Program-made: the position numbers and the translations under genes
DNA from: Mactra quadrangularis
Lineage: Eukaryota > Mollusca > Bivalvia > Venerida > Mactridae
Length of the DNA: 64,000 nt
NCBI GenBank assembly: GCA_025267735.1
Contig: CM046309.1
Span: forward strand, 54,690,319 to 54,754,318
Direction of reading: 5' to 3'
Part shown: positions 19,614 to 30,710 of the stretch, piece by piece
How positions within the stretch are numbered: position 1 is the stretch's first letter
Layout of the letters: each line of letters begins with the position of its first letter
The notes under the pieces: generated by a model
What the model was told of the DNA's origin: nothing
Databases searched by the model: none
The model's input: the letters and a program-made list of their open reading frames with translations, nothing else

Positions 19614-20919
19614 AGAACTGACAAATTTAACGTGAAATAAAAGACAAATCTGTCATAATTAGGATCTATAACAGTTAAATCTACTACGTAATTCCTATAA
19701 CTAATATAATTAACCTATTAATAAATCCAGAGTGATTATATAACCTCAAGTCATATGGTAACAATGTCATAATGATATTGACTTGATGACATTTAGGTGT
19801 CGGATAATTCAATAAATGCGTGGGACAAACATTCATCTAATTTCTCTTAATGTCATAAACGAGGCCGTTAAAGAATGATTTAGCAAATGAACGCAGTACA
19901 GCTACTGTTTCTCTACCGTTCTTTCCACAAAGCCCCCCCCCCCACCTCGCTCTCTCTCCCTCCCTCTCTCACACTCTCTCTCCCTCTCTCACCCTCTCAC
20001 CCTCTCTCTCTCTCCCCCTCTCTCTATCCCTCACTCCCCCCTCTCTCTCTCCCTCACTCCCCCTCTCTCTCCCCCCTCTCTCTCGCTCGCTCGCTCTCTC
20101 CCACTCTATGTTTCAGTACTTGTCGCGAAAGATCAATAATTTTCTCTCTCCCTCACTCTGTCACCACTATCGTATTATAAAACCAAGTTGGTACAGTGAG
20201 CTACTATTAGTGTTGCACATATAATGGACTTGATATCACTGTTTCACTTGTTGCGGATGTTGATTGCGGTAACGATTTTGTCGTTTTGTAGTTTTGAATA
20301 ATTTACGTGTGGAGAGAAGTGTTTCAAAACAATGCTGTAATTTGAGAGTAAAATTGAACAAAATGAAAATATTATAAACGAGCGTCGATTTACGGGAAAA
20401 TATGTTACGGTGTATTTTAAACTATGGTTTGATATTCATGCTTGGAAAAAACTATTGTTTTGTAATTGATTTGTAACTTTCTGACTTTTGTTAAAAAGGC
20501 TAAAAAGAAATGTAGATATAAAATAGGCTGTAAAATATTTATGCATTTGAAACCTGGAAGTTTTTAACAAAATGTTGTATTTTTAAGCAGCGAAAACTAG
20601 CGGAATCGTTTTGTCGCCACAGAACATACATAGTCGATGAATAGTTGATGCTAATTAAGATATTATAACGTATTTAGTCACATTAGCTTGACTCGTTGAT
20701 GGATCTAGACATTGTTAACGATATACGTGGAGCCTAGCTAAAGTTAATTACTTGAAAAGCATAAGGTTTTGTTTTGCTGAACGATTCCGAAAGAATATCA
20801 CTATTTCGACTATGGAAAAACTAAATTGACGAAGTGATACCATTGGAACGCATCAGTCTTACATGTTCATTTTGTTTCGTTTTCTTTGATGTAATTTGGA
20901 ATTTAGATAAAATTCTACA
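19614..20919. other. upstream region of the SK channel ORF
   Basis: 1.3 kb without a supported gene. Apart from the pyrimidine microsatellite at 19927-20103, nothing was recognised. A promoter and 5' UTR of the channel gene are expected here if its first exon is not remote, but no motif allows a call. Confidence 0.4.
19927..20103. repeat. pyrimidine-rich microsatellite (C)n(CT)n
   Basis: A C homopolymer is followed by about 170 bp of CTCTCTCC/CTCC repeats on the plus strand, almost purine-free. It lies about 0.8 kb upstream of the channel ORF. The 97-codon frame across it is an artefact of the repeat. Confidence 0.9.
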
Positions 20920-22320
20920 ATGTCAACAATCATTGAAAATCCTGAAATACCACTCGTCGGAATGAATGGTCGGAATAAACTATACTCCGACGGGAGTTCT
21001 TCAACAATCAACAGTGTTGGCTTGAAAGTGCCAAGAAAGTTTCGTTTTGAAACCGTAGGTAAAATGTTAGCAAAACGTAAAGAACTATTTCAAAAAAGAA
21101 AAAGAGTTTGTGATATTTGTTTGTTTGTTGCATTGCTTGGAGTCGGCGTTATGATAATAGAAACTGAGATTACAGCGGCTAACATACTAAGTCGCCAATC
21201 TGTGGGCTCTTTTCTGATGAAGGTGTTAATATCGGCGTTGACATTATCTTTATTAGCGGCCATTTGTCTGTACCATTATTTAGATATACAACTGTTTGCA
21301 GTGAACAATGGCGTGGACGATTTGAGACTAGCCATGTCATTATGGAGAATAATTAAAATCATAATGGAACTTCTAGTTTGTAGCGTTCATCCAATACCTG
21401 GATCATTCAGTATTACTTGGGATGCAACAGTTGCTGACGGCCAAGAAGCACGCAAACTGATTGTCCCTTTAGACGTTGTTCTCTCCCTTCCAATGTTTCT
21501 TCGTTTCTACCTCATATGTCGAGCTATTATGCTTCACAGTCGTTTGTACCAAGACGCTTCATCGCAAGGACTTGGCGCTCTTAATCGAATACATTTCAAT
21601 TTCCGTTTTATATTCAAGTCCCTGATGACTCTCTATCCAGAATATGTTCTTGCAATTATTATGCTGGTTTCATTCTTGTCTTCAAGTTGGGCATTACGTT
21701 TATGTGAAATGTATGGAGAATATGGCTACAAAGATTACGTTCATGCAAGCTTTTTAAACTGTATGTGGCTAATAGCAGTTACTTTTCTGTCCGTTGGTTA
21801 TGGTGATATAGTCCCAACTTCGTATTGTGGGCGGGGCATTGCCGTCCTTACTGGAATGATGGGGGCGGGATGTACTGCTTTAGTTGTGGCTGTCCTGGCT
21901 CGTCGATTAGAATTATCTCGCTCAGAAAAATATGTCCATGATTTCGTACTTGACGCTGATTTAGACAAGAGGCTGAAAAACAACGCTGCAAATGTAATGA
22001 GAGCAGGCTGGTTTGTGTATAAATACAAAAAGATGAAAGGAAACAATGGATCAACGATTGTTTCTCAGCATCGCAAGCTATTAAAAGCTGTCTATAATAT
22101 ACGCGAAATAAGGGCTGCTCAACGAAGACTTTTAGACAATTCGGTCACACTTGTAGAATTAGGAAAGGCACAAAGTGAAGTATCAAATTCAGTAGGCTTA
22201 ATGAGATATCGGCAAGGAATGCTGGAAGAAAAGGTGACTAACATTGAAGAAAAAATTTCCTTGATACTTGACCATGTGGTGTCCATACATAACACATTGC
22301 ATCGAAGGAAAGCTGACTGA
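20920..22320 (+). CDS. KCNN: small-conductance Ca2+-activated K+ channel (SK/KCNN family), intronless
   Basis: The 466-residue frame is complete. An in-frame TAA lies 10-12 bases before the ATG, and a TGA ends the frame. Domains in order are a cytoplasmic N-terminus (1-60), S1 (63-82), S2 (98-118), S3 (about 139-157), S4 (about 182-203), S5 (241-262), a pore with selectivity filter SVGYGD (291-296), S6 with GMMGAGCTALVVAVLARRLE (312-331), the calmodulin-binding domain (about 330-410, RLKNNAANVMR) and a C-terminal coiled coil (about 425-455). The filter, S6 and calmodulin-binding region follow the family closely; the filter has SVGYGD where vertebrate SK has SIGYGD. These channels form tetramers with bound calmodulin and open on rising cytosolic calcium. 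All core domains lie in one exon, whereas SK genes usually have several introns, so this may be a retrocopy that has stayed intact. Confidence 0.95.
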   Translation: MSTIIENPEIPLVGMNGRNKLYSDGSSSTINSVGLKVPRKFRFETVGKMLAKRKELFQKRKRVCDICLFVALLGVGVMIIETEITAANILSRQSVGSFLMKVLISALTLSLLAAICLYHYLDIQLFAVNNGVDDLRLAMSLWRIIKIIMELLVCSVHPIPGSFSITWDATVADGQEARKLIVPLDVVLSLPMFLRFYLICRAIMLHSRLYQDASSQGLGALNRIHFNFRFIFKSLMTLYPEYVLAIIMLVSFLSSSWALRLCEMYGEYGYKDYVHASFLNCMWLIAVTFLSVGYGDIVPTSYCGRGIAVLTGMMGAGCTALVVAVLARRLELSRSEKYVHDFVLDADLDKRLKNNAANVMRAGWFVYKYKKMKGNNGSTIVSQHRKLLKAVYNIREIRAAQRRLLDNSVTLVELGKAQSEVSNSVGLMRYRQGMLEEKVTNIEEKISLILDHVVSIHNTLHRRKAD

Positions 22321-22649
22321 CAAATAGGCCAATAGTTGTGACTTTTTCCCAGCTTTACGATCCTAGAGAAATGATGTCGCATTCTTGAAACTTTGTACAT
22401 AGAATAATTTACTGACTAATACGATAATCGTAGTTTGTAATCTAATTTATTATGTTTACCTCTTTTGGTGATATTTATTAGTGAAAATGGCTGAAAAAAA
22501 AACTAAATATAAGTACGATTTCAGTAATTTCTGAAATTGTGTTAATTGTACATTTATGTAAGTATAGTTTATACTTCATTATGCAAATCATTCGTTTGTT
22601 AAAAATGTGTTATAGGGTTGTTGCTGTTGCTGATGTGTTTCACTTTTGT
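22321..22649. other. 3' flank of the SK channel ORF
   Basis: AT-rich, probably 3' UTR. No AATAAA-type signal was distinctive in this interval; one AATAAA occurs at about 23146, beyond the piggyBac-like MITE. Confidence 0.4.
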
Positions 22650-22653
22650 TTAA

Positions 22654-22864
22654 CCCTTTCAATGCTAAACTTCCACAATGGACTAGTCCGTCTTTAATTT
22701 TTAGACCTGTCCATTGTCAATTTTAGGGGTTGCAGGATACAAAATTGGACGACAATAAGTAGTCAACAGCAAAGAGTCATGTCACACAGCATGTGTTATG
22801 TCTGCTGACTTGGCTCATTGCTGGTAGCAAAGCCTTTTTGTAATTGTCCAAGGCATTGTAAGGG
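22654..22864. mobile_element. piggyBac-like MITE with TTAA target duplication
   Basis: A 211 bp unit starts CCCTTTCAATGC, ends GCATTGTAAGGG and is flanked on each side by TTAA (22650-22653 and 22865-22868). TTAA duplication and CCC/GGG termini are the signature of piggyBac elements. There is no coding capacity. It sits about 330 bp after the SK stop codon and may fall in its 3' UTR. Confidence 0.75.
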
Positions 22865-22868
22865 TTAA

Positions 22869-23830
22869 ACTGAGCAAACTAAATGATGACTATGGAATTA
22901 TTGGCTGTGTGATTGTTAGTCATATATAAATATTTTATGAATTTCTACTCGTGTGATATATAAGGAAGCGCTAATATAAGAGACAGTTTTTAGATTTAAA
23001 GTGTGTACTTCTGTCACACACAGATTAAGTCACATCAATTTCATTATGTATATTTATTTATTTGTCATTAACATTCAAATGACCACAGCTCAAAACAGAT
23101 TTGTACAAATACAAATTTGTGCATCATTAAATACGTATACATGTAGTTAATAAATATATCCTTATTAATGACTGGCCAACCAAAATATTCTGATTTCCGA
23201 AGCGGTATTTAACGCTATTTTACGAATGCTGAACCGAATTTTGTGTTTACTTGTAATCGACTATTCCGTCAATATTCGAGATGGTTCGACAATGTCCGTT
23301 TTTTAAGTTGCATACATTAAAAGTTCTATGAAACGGATATTTTAACGTTCAAAATCGGAGAAAATCTTGCATTTCTTATTATTATTGTAACGATTTTTGG
23401 TCTGAATAATTTATTCTTAGCATGAAACACATAATAGTAATATGATCTTTGTCAATCGAACGATAAAAATAATACATAAATGTATACTCTATAGTCATTG
23501 TTGAGACTTCGCTCATAAAAATCGTTCTCATTCCCTCCATTGTATTATTCCCTATTCAGCAATTTTATTTTTACCATTTTTATCTTGCTGATACCATGGT
23601 AACTAATCTTTAAAGACATTGTCTCTGTTACCAATTAAACGCATATTATTACAGGCAATTGATGCCATTAACGAACCCTCATTGTTTCTAGTGAGTATTT
23701 TATGCATTCATTACATTGTTTTTAGGTTATACTTGATGATATTTTCTGTGAAAAAATCGAATATCAATGAAATTAACTTACTCAGAACTTTTCGTTAGAC
23801 GAATTTCAAACTTTGCTAGTGAAGTATTTT
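22869..23830. other. intergenic, no gene seen
   Basis: AT-rich sequence; nothing recognised beyond a possible polyadenylation signal near 23146. Confidence 0.4.
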
Positions 23831-24028
23831 TATTTCTACGACATTCTCCCTCCTACTTTTGATTGTAATTCATGTAGAGCAGTTTTCGGTCACTGACGGA
23901 ATAATGCGCCTAGTAACTAGTAACAGCTAAATCCAGAGATTTAGCCTTTTCAGGAAAGTTAAGTAGGTTGACTTACCGCTGTTATATAACCTATACAATG
24001 TCTTTCTATGTCGTTAAACCAAACTATA
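23831..24028 (+). mobile_element. tRNA-derived SINE, family A, 5'-truncated
   Basis: The 3' half of family A only: TTTCTACGACATTCTCCCTC, the GTCACTGACGGAATAATGCG body, and the tail ACAATGTCTTTCTATGTCGT. The tRNA-like head is missing. Confidence 0.78.
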
Positions 24029-24344
24029 GAAAAGTTAATATTGAGCACAGTAAGTTTGCTGTGTTAAGGCTACATTAGTTATTGCATAGATATGTGTTTT
24101 ATAAAAAAATAATAAAAAATAACTAAAATTTTGAATTTAGATTTTTTCATAAGAAATGAACTCTTTCTTTAATTTCAAAAGGTCTGAAATTCAGGACATG
24201 TCCTGAAAACTTACACCCATGTAAAACAAATAAATACAAGGGATTTGGGAATACAAAAGATGACATTAATGCAAACATAAGTTGGAATGTACAATTGATA
24301 ATGTGCCAATATGAAATAAAAGTTCACATAAACTTGATTTAAGA

Positions 24345-24412
24345 CGAAAAAAGTCCAAATATTAAGACCTTTCTGCTATTTAGACGATCCATTTTGATTG
24401 TCCTAAGTAATA
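24345..24412 (-). mobile_element. family K MITE fragment
   Basis: On the minus strand it matches family K text (AGCAGAAAGGTCTTAATAT, GGACTTTTTTCGTCTTA) seen at 28262 and 39718. Only the central part is left. Confidence 0.5.
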
Positions 24413-24512
24413 ATGAAAATATGTCATCAAACTGTCTTATAAATTAGGTTAATAAAAAATAATACATATGATTTTGCAAGCTCAATCTTACGGATTTATG
24501 TATGACTTTATA

Positions 24513-24598
24513 TCGAGCGTTACTCGCAAAACAGTAGAAAATCGCTCTTAAACGCAATGCACCTACTACAGTCTTGCGGGCAACCTTCGATATGTATG
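24513..24598. repeat. short inverted repeat U, copy 1
   Basis: A palindrome of about 80 bp: CGAGCGTTACTCGCAAAACAGTAG pairs imperfectly with CTACTACAGTCTTGCGGGCA...TCGA. A second, better-conserved copy is at 28098-28172. Confidence 0.6.
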
Positions 24599-25300
24599 TT
24601 CTAATACAAAATGTAGTATGCCTGTTGCAACTAACTTTGTTCATCTGACTTGTTTATAGACCCTTTTGTTTAATGGGCTATGTTTCCAAATGTTAAACCC
24701 TCGTTTTGAAATTTTATTATTTTTAAGGGACCACGACATAGGTTTTCTGTCGTCCGAGGCATACCGACGTGGGGTTCCTAATAGCAAATATTTTACGTAT
24801 TTTTGGCTTTTTGTTGTTCTGTTATTTCATGGAAAATTATTCCTTAGAAAATCATTCTATGTTATAAGTATTTAAATGTGTTCATACGTCAAATTTACTT
24901 TTATATATGACATTCTTTTTAGAAATCCAATGTAGTTGTATAATAATTATTAGATATTACTGTTTGCGCGTTGAACTTAAACTTAAAACTTTTTCATTTG
25001 ATTAAACGCCTATTTCTATATTACATATTCAAAGGCGTTGTACAAAAAGATATATTATAAAAAATAAAAAACCCTCCACCATAAGTACATAATGTATATA
25101 CAATAACACAAAACAAAATAAAATTTATCACACATGTAATATACATGTAGTGAGTAAGTGTATTTTTTAAATTGTTTTATTGAGCTTTTATATTTCATGT
25201 TTTTTGGACCTACATCATTCACAGTTCATGATTTGAATTAGTTTTACATTTTTTATCACTTATTTTACATTTCTTTTATTTATTTGATATTGAAAGTTGG

Positions 25301-25383
25301 TGTCCTGAACAGTATAACATAATGCTACTGTTAACCGGACATGTCCTGAACAATGTAACATAACGCCACTGTTAACCAGACAT
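25301..25383 (+). repeat. two-copy tandem repeat, 41 bp unit
   Basis: TGTCCTGAACAGTATAACAT at 25301 recurs as TGTCCTGAACAATGTAACAT at 25342, each followed by CACTGTTAACC-type text. Only two units are present. Confidence 0.6.
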
Positions 25384-25440
25384 TTCCCTAAAGGGTTCGA
25401 AACATCACCTTTAAAGGGCCCTTAATACATGTACATCCCC

Positions 25441-25640
25441 AAATACGTTTATGTATGAATCAAATAATAGTTATGTTGGCTTATTCCTTGTTTACACAAA
25501 TTAACTCACATACTAGGGTTATTGTGATACTTGATTTGATTGTAAGTTACGGTGATTGTAAGGGAATATTTGCTGTTGTATTTTACTAATTATAAGTTTA
25601 TGTTTAAGTATAACAATGCTATTGAGTGTCCACCAAAATT
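25441..25640 (+). repeat. dispersed repeat, family M, copy 1 (3' part)
   Basis: It shares TTTATGTATGAATCAAATAA, GGCTTATTCCTTGTTTA and TTATTGTGATACTTG with 29600-29793 and, less closely, with 58680-58805. The matching 5' part of this copy seems to lie at 24892-24970, with about 470 bp of other sequence in between. The repeat type is unknown; no ends were defined. Confidence 0.55.
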
Positions 25641-26171
25641 TCGGAGAAGAAAAACTGATAAAGAAAATGTTGCAATTCGATTAATGTTGAAACATTTATT
25701 CTGTACTTAGAGCCTTTTTATTTTATATAATATTTTTCAGTATGTCAATTATTAGAGTACTTTTCCACTTAAATGATTCTTCCACTTGTAGAGTTATAAG
25801 TTACGATCGAGTAGGTTAGTCAATATTTCTAAGTGTATACATATTTCCATCAACAGAACGACTGTTGAGATTTCACTACATTGCTCGCAAGTTAACATTA
25901 ATATTTAAGTAGTAAAATAGTATTGACAAATGGCCATATAGTTTCCACCGTAGTTCTATTGTGACATTTAGTTTTGAAGGTTTTCATGTATGTATTGATC
26001 TTGCTTTTCTAAGGTGGAAATTCTTGCTTCATTGTACTAAGTCTACGTATAATCAGGGGTGTTGAATATTCCTATGCTCTACTTTGAATTTACTATCATG
26101 GGAGCATTCATCCATTTCTAATTCTATTAATAATGCACATAGCAATATACATGTATAAATGACTTGGCATT

Positions 26172-26652
26172 AGGGCTGCTGCGAGAATCCGAGTACTCGG
26201 ATATTTGCGATGCCGTAAAAAAAATCGAATACGAATATTTGTCACGTCTCGTCCAAAATCGTCGAATCGCGATCTATTTTTGAAAAAAAAATTGGAAAAA
26301 ACACATTTTCAGCTTAGTTATCACTGAAAACGAGCCGCACTACTAATGAAAACTTTAATTTATGTTGGGACCTAATTATCTTATGTCAAACTTTGTATTG
26401 ATAAACATTTAAACAAAAACGTTATCACTGAAAACGTCCATAAAGCGTAAAAGTGATGTTTGGAGTACATGGATTTCCATGACGTACAATGTAATTTAAG
26501 TTTCACTAATTTTTCACTTATTTTTGTTATTACATGAACATGAATTTCTGTATGATTAACCATAAACAGTGATTCGTGGTTCGATCCGTGAATCGCTACA
26601 CGTGAATCGTGGTTTGGATCGGATCGCCACTTCCTCAACGATCCACAGCCCT
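26172..26652. mobile_element. hAT-like MITE
   Basis: The ends AGGGCTGCTGCGAGAATC (left) and AACGATCCACAGCCCT (right) are inverted. Outside them ACTTGGCATT (left) and ACTTGGCTT (right) form an approximately 8-9 bp target duplication. Both fit hAT elements. Internal text is rich in CGAATCG/GATCGGATC words. There is no transposase frame. Confidence 0.7.
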
Positions 26653-26916
26653 ACTTGGCTTAACAATGATGGATGTTAAGATTAATAGTTTCATCGTACT
26701 TTTTATCGAATAACTCCTTATTTTAACGTAATGCATGAAAGAATATATAGTTTATGGAAGTTCGCCATTACCATTTTAGCAAAGTGGTTACATATGTTTG
26801 CCTCATACCTGTGAGTCTCTAGTCGCCTTTGCCTGTCTATATTTTTCATTATAATGTATAATCTTAACAAACTGTTTTTCTAAAGCGTGAAAATAAAAAA
26901 TATCAATACATTAATT

Positions 26917-27303
26917 AGGGCTGTCACGATACGCAAGAAGCGTACCGTGATATATTGCAATACCCTGTCATCATATCGCGATAATTGTGGGCCTTTATAT
27001 TTGTTGTTCCTCCACTGTATTAAATCTTATTTGCAATTACTGATAGAATCTATCAAGCTTCTTTAAGTATTTACAGTCATTTAAGACTGAGACTCGCCCC
27101 AATCGGTTAAATTCTTGCAACTTCAGATTAGATGGAATGAACAATGGAAAACTGACGTTTCGCTACTGTTATTTTGCAAAGGTGTTTTTTTAATGAAATA
27201 AAAAATATCACCAAATACCGGTACATTAAAATCGTACCGCGGTACGTATTGCTGCAGCTGCGTATTGCAATATACCGGTATACCGGGTTATCGTGACATC
27301 CCT
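26917..27303. mobile_element. hAT-like MITE with TCACGATA/TATCGTGA ends
   Basis: It starts AGGGCTGTCACGATACG and ends GGTTATCGTGACATCCCT, an inverted repeat. Subterminal GTACCGTGATATATTGCAAT pairs with ATTGCAATATACCGGTATAC. A target duplication could not be fixed because the flanks are simple AT sequence. It lies about 260 bp after the previous hAT-like element. Confidence 0.7.
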
Positions 27304-27339
27304 AATATTAATTATCATGAATATAGTATATCAGACATA

Positions 27340-27722
27340 CAGTGCCTACCAAAAGTTTGCCGACAAGGGAAATGTGTTTAGAATAAATTTCACTGATTGT
27401 TTTCGGTAGAACCATCATTTTTAATAAGTTTAAATTTAACACGATTTTAACACGAGATAACACGAAAACAACTTTTTTGATTGCATCACATTTATAATAT
27501 TCAGCATCTGATATCCCTTAGCCTTCAAAACCAAATTAAATGTACAATGTAGAATTCTATTTCATAGATTTTAAACTACTTTTGTAGATTCAACTACAAA
27601 TAGTATCATAACAAAAACTAGTCAAAACTAAAAAGCATTTAAAAATGGTTATCAAATTCTTGATAAAACCTATGTAGTAGGCTTACAAAGTGAAAATGGC
27701 TCCGAACTTTTGATGGGTACTG
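27340..27722. mobile_element. Tc1/mariner-like MITE, family L, intact
   Basis: Inverted ends CAGTGCCTACCAAAAGTTTG and CCGAACTTTTGATGGGTACTG sit between TA dinucleotides, as in Tc1/mariner elements. The ~383 bp interior is non-coding. It shares ends and internal text (AAAGCATT...ATGGTTATCA) with the interrupted copy at 29794. Confidence 0.75.
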
Positions 27723-28097
27723 TACAGTAGAAGTACATTAACTCGAATAGCATCCAGTCGAACTACTCTGTTGAGTCGAACACTTTGTTTGGCATCTATC
27801 AATTTCTCTTCTATATCTATATACATGTACATGTATATCATGAATTTCATCACCTTTCATCCTATATTCATATCGTTTGTTTTAAACAAGAGTCATTTTT
27901 TCCCTCCTAGTTCACTGCCTGATTTGTAGAAGTGTTGAGATCAGATCAAAGATACTAATTACGTTGACGTTAGTTCATTCTTTACACACATTTTAAGGCA
28001 ATTCGCTCCTTTAAATATAGTTTAAGGCGATTCGCTTACGAAAAATGTCGCCTACTAACAAACACTAAAAAATAACATACCAGATTTACATTTCGAG

Positions 28098-28172
28098 TGT
28101 TGGCCGCAAGACTGTAGTAACTCGCTCTTTAATGCAATGTACTTACTACAGTCTTGTGGGCAACCCTCGATT
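28098..28172. repeat. short inverted repeat U, copy 2
   Basis: CGAGTGTTGGCCGCAAGACT pairs with AGTCTTGTGGGCAACCCTCG across a ~25 bp loop. RNA from this site would form a long hairpin. Confidence 0.65.
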
Positions 28173-28254
28173 TGATATTTCACATAAATAAGTGAAAAGT
28201 AGCCAGTCCCCTAAAAATGTTTTCACGTATTTCCAACTTATGTTGATTTTCACT

Positions 28255-28415
28255 GTTCATTAAAGTTCTACTTTTAGAATAATCAAAATCAACGGTCTTA
28301 GCAGAAAGGGTCTTAATATAGCGACCTTTCTCTCAAATCTAGCATTTTGGACTTAAAAATAGTCTCAAATCGCATAGTTTTGCAACAACCTAGGTGGTCT
28401 TTACAGCAGAACTCT
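28255..28415. mobile_element. family K MITE, copy 2
   Basis: TTAAAGTTCTACTTTTAGAA at the left and GGTCTTTACAGCAGAACT at the right match the ends of the 18331 copy. The central AATCAAAATCAACGGTCTTA is shared. It directly precedes the 76 bp tandem array. Confidence 0.6.
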
Positions 28416-28427
28416 ATTCGTTTTCAG

Positions 28428-28727
28428 ATATCACTCAAGCGTATCAAATTATGTTAGGCTGTATTCAACAACACTCATAAATATGAAAATAATTATTTTT
28501 CACATATCACTCAAGCGTATCAAATTATGTTAGGCTATATTCAACAACACTCATAAATATGAAAATAATTATTTTTCACATATCACTCAAGCGAACTAAA
28601 TTTTGTTAGGCTGTATTCAACAACACTCATGAATACGAAAATACTTTTTAACATATCACTCAAGCGAATTAAATTATGTTGGGCTATATTCAACAACACT
28701 CGTAAAAATGAAAAAAATGTCTTTCAG
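28428..28727 (+). repeat. tandem array, ~76 bp unit, four copies
   Basis: ATATCACTCAAGCG starts at 28428, 28504, 28580 and 28653, giving periods of 76, 76 and 73. Each unit holds TTAGGCTGTATTCAACAACA and ATATGAAAATAATTATTTT. The first two units are nearly identical, and the last two are more diverged. The identical spacing of whole units excludes a CRISPR array; there are no unique spacers. Confidence 0.9.
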
Positions 28728-29239
28728 CTATGTTTAGAGATCCCATCAAGTGGATTGTTTTTAAAATTGATTAAATATCTTGTTTAATGGGTCATAAAAA
28801 CTCACATCTAATGTAAGATTCCAATAATTGTTAATGACTTTTCAGGTCGTTGTCATGTATGGAGGTGTTAAATGTGTCTATTGTATTCCCTCTAGGTTGC
28901 AGTAAGACATTGTGTGAATTACAAGTTCTTGTTTAATATTGATCCTGTGACTTTGACTGCATGAAGATAGAAACAAAACAAAAAACCCGGAGAAGTTCCG
29001 CGTACAGGGAACAAATCAAAACCGATTTCATATAAGAGCGCAAACTTCGGTGTGCGCTCAATAAATTAATGGTGATACCGTCGGTTCTCTGCAATGCTGC
29101 TGGTTTACGTAAAAATGCAACTAAAGGTATAATCTGTGTCATTACAAACCAATATTTTTGGGTTTAATAAATAAAAGTTTATTAATTTAGTTTGTTTAAA
29201 CATCACCCTATTTAACTGAAAAGGCTTATATGCGCATGC

Positions 29240-29471
29240 GCTAACCTACTCACCATTTTGGGAATAGATAAATCTCTGGATTTTGCTATCAACCAGTTAC
29301 ATGTACTTGGCGCATACTTACATCAGTGACTAACAACTGCCCTATATGTTTGAAAATTAGTGGTAGGGGGTGGAGTATTTTCATGACAATTGACCCAAGT
29401 TTGCGGAAGTATGCCCCCCCCCCCCTCAATGAGAAGACTTGGGTGCTACCGACTGAGCTATTCGCGCGGCT
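29240..29471 (-). mobile_element. tRNA-derived SINE, family A, degraded
   Basis: It retains the end of the tRNA-like head (GAGCTATTCGCGCGG region), the TCAGTGACTAACAACTGCCC body and the GATAAATCTCTGGATTTTGC part. The B-box region is replaced by a C homopolymer run near 29407-29420. The tail is not recognisable. Confidence 0.65.
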
Positions 29472-29517
29472 GTGTGAGTTTGAACGATTTTTTAAGTACA
29501 TTTTTGTGTTAGTATCA

Positions 29518-29793
29518 AAATGTGTTCATATATTAAATGCAGTGTAATGTATGAAAAGTTATTTATAAAAATCCAATGCAATTGTTCACTGGATATGATA
29601 TTTTGTGCGTTTATGTATGAATCAAATAATTGTTATGTGTTGGCTTATTCCTTGTTTAAGTTATTGTTATGTGTAACACAAATAAGGGTTATTGTGATAA
29701 TTGTTCGATTGCAAGGTTTGGTGATTAATAGGGCAATTGTTACTATTATGTTTTACTGATTTTATGTTTCTGTTAAATTATAACAATACAATA
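29518..29793 (+). repeat. dispersed repeat, family M, copy 2
   Basis: This copy is continuous from AATGTGTTCATATATTAAAT through TGTATGAATCAAATAATTGT to TTATAACAATACAATA. It serves as reference for the interrupted copy at 24892/25441. It ends where the family L element begins. Confidence 0.55.
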
Positions 29794-30106
29794 CAGTGCC
29801 CAGTAAAAGTTTGGAGACAAGGTAAATTTGAAAAAAAATCGTAAATCTCGACGATCGTTTGTGCAGAACTTTAATTTCAATGTATTTTGTATGAGGAGTG
29901 ATAAATTGAAAACAATTTGTTAATGCATCATTTTTAAAGGATTCATCATCTCTTATTCCAAAGCGGTCAAAATCGCAATCAATATGGTAATGTTCCATAA
30001 TAGTCTTTAATCTATTGTCATTGTTTCAATTATAGATAGAAACATGACAAAAAATAAAGCAAAACTAGAAAAGCATTAACAATTAATGGTTATCATGATG
30101 ACGATG

Positions 30107-30345
30107 AACGCTATATATAGCCACCACACTGGCGTGTGGACACGCCCTGGTGCCAACGATCAGACCCCCAGCTATGGGTAAATAGCAACGTTAAGTGACG
30201 TGGAACACTTTAAGGGCTCGGCGAAGCTTGTTTTTATCTGATGGCCATCCACTGCATCCTACCTATCCCCAACCGTCTTGATTATATCTTGCCACTGGGT
30301 CAAGATAGGATGGGACGAAAGAGTGAGGCTGACGATCTGCTCAAT
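30107..30345. other. GC-rich orphan segment inside the family L element
   Basis: The base composition is clearly higher in GC than the neighbours (for example CACACTGGCGTGTGGACACG, CCTGGTGCCAACGATCAGAC). It contains the inverted words TATCTTGCC...GGTCAAGATA. No frame in it shows a known domain. It may be part of another mobile element or a captured fragment. Confidence 0.4.
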
Positions 30346-30710
30346 TGGGGACTTTTAGTCAGTTATCTTTCCCTGATAAAATCTGAAGCAATCCAATTGG
30401 TGAATAGGTCCTTACAGTTGGAATCCTCGGATTTTATCTTTGAATTCCTATGTAAGGATAACAAAATATTTTATCTAATATATTTCTTGTTAATTGAGAT
30501 ATTAACAGAAGTGATGAAATTTAGATAGTTCTTCACCTTAAAAATACTTAGCTTGAATTTCAAACAAGTTAAATGATTTACAAAAAAGTTATAAATTATT
30601 AATTTTGGCAAATTGATATTGAAAAGGGTAAAATTCAAATCCGAGTAATCCAACTAATTGGACCTACCTATTTGAAGAGTATACAAGGGGAAATAACTGA
30701 CTAAAGTCCA
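30346..30710. mobile_element. MITE, family G, copy 2 (inverted, nested)
   Basis: GGGGACTTTTAGTCAGTTAT at the left and GGAAATAACTGACTAAAGTC at the right. Internal text is the reverse complement of the copies at 18440 and 52446 (for example GGAATCCTCGGATTTTATC and ATCCGAGTAATCCAACTAAT). Confidence 0.8.

Noticed and set aside
19887..20180. 97-codon proline/serine/leucine-rich frame
   Set aside because: It is the translation of the CT-rich microsatellite.
28428..28727. CRISPR-like array
   Set aside because: Whole 76 bp units repeat without unique spacers, and the genome is animal.
29240..29547. Paired frames on both strands near 29.3-29.5 kb
   Set aside because: They fall in a degraded family A SINE and a C homopolymer.
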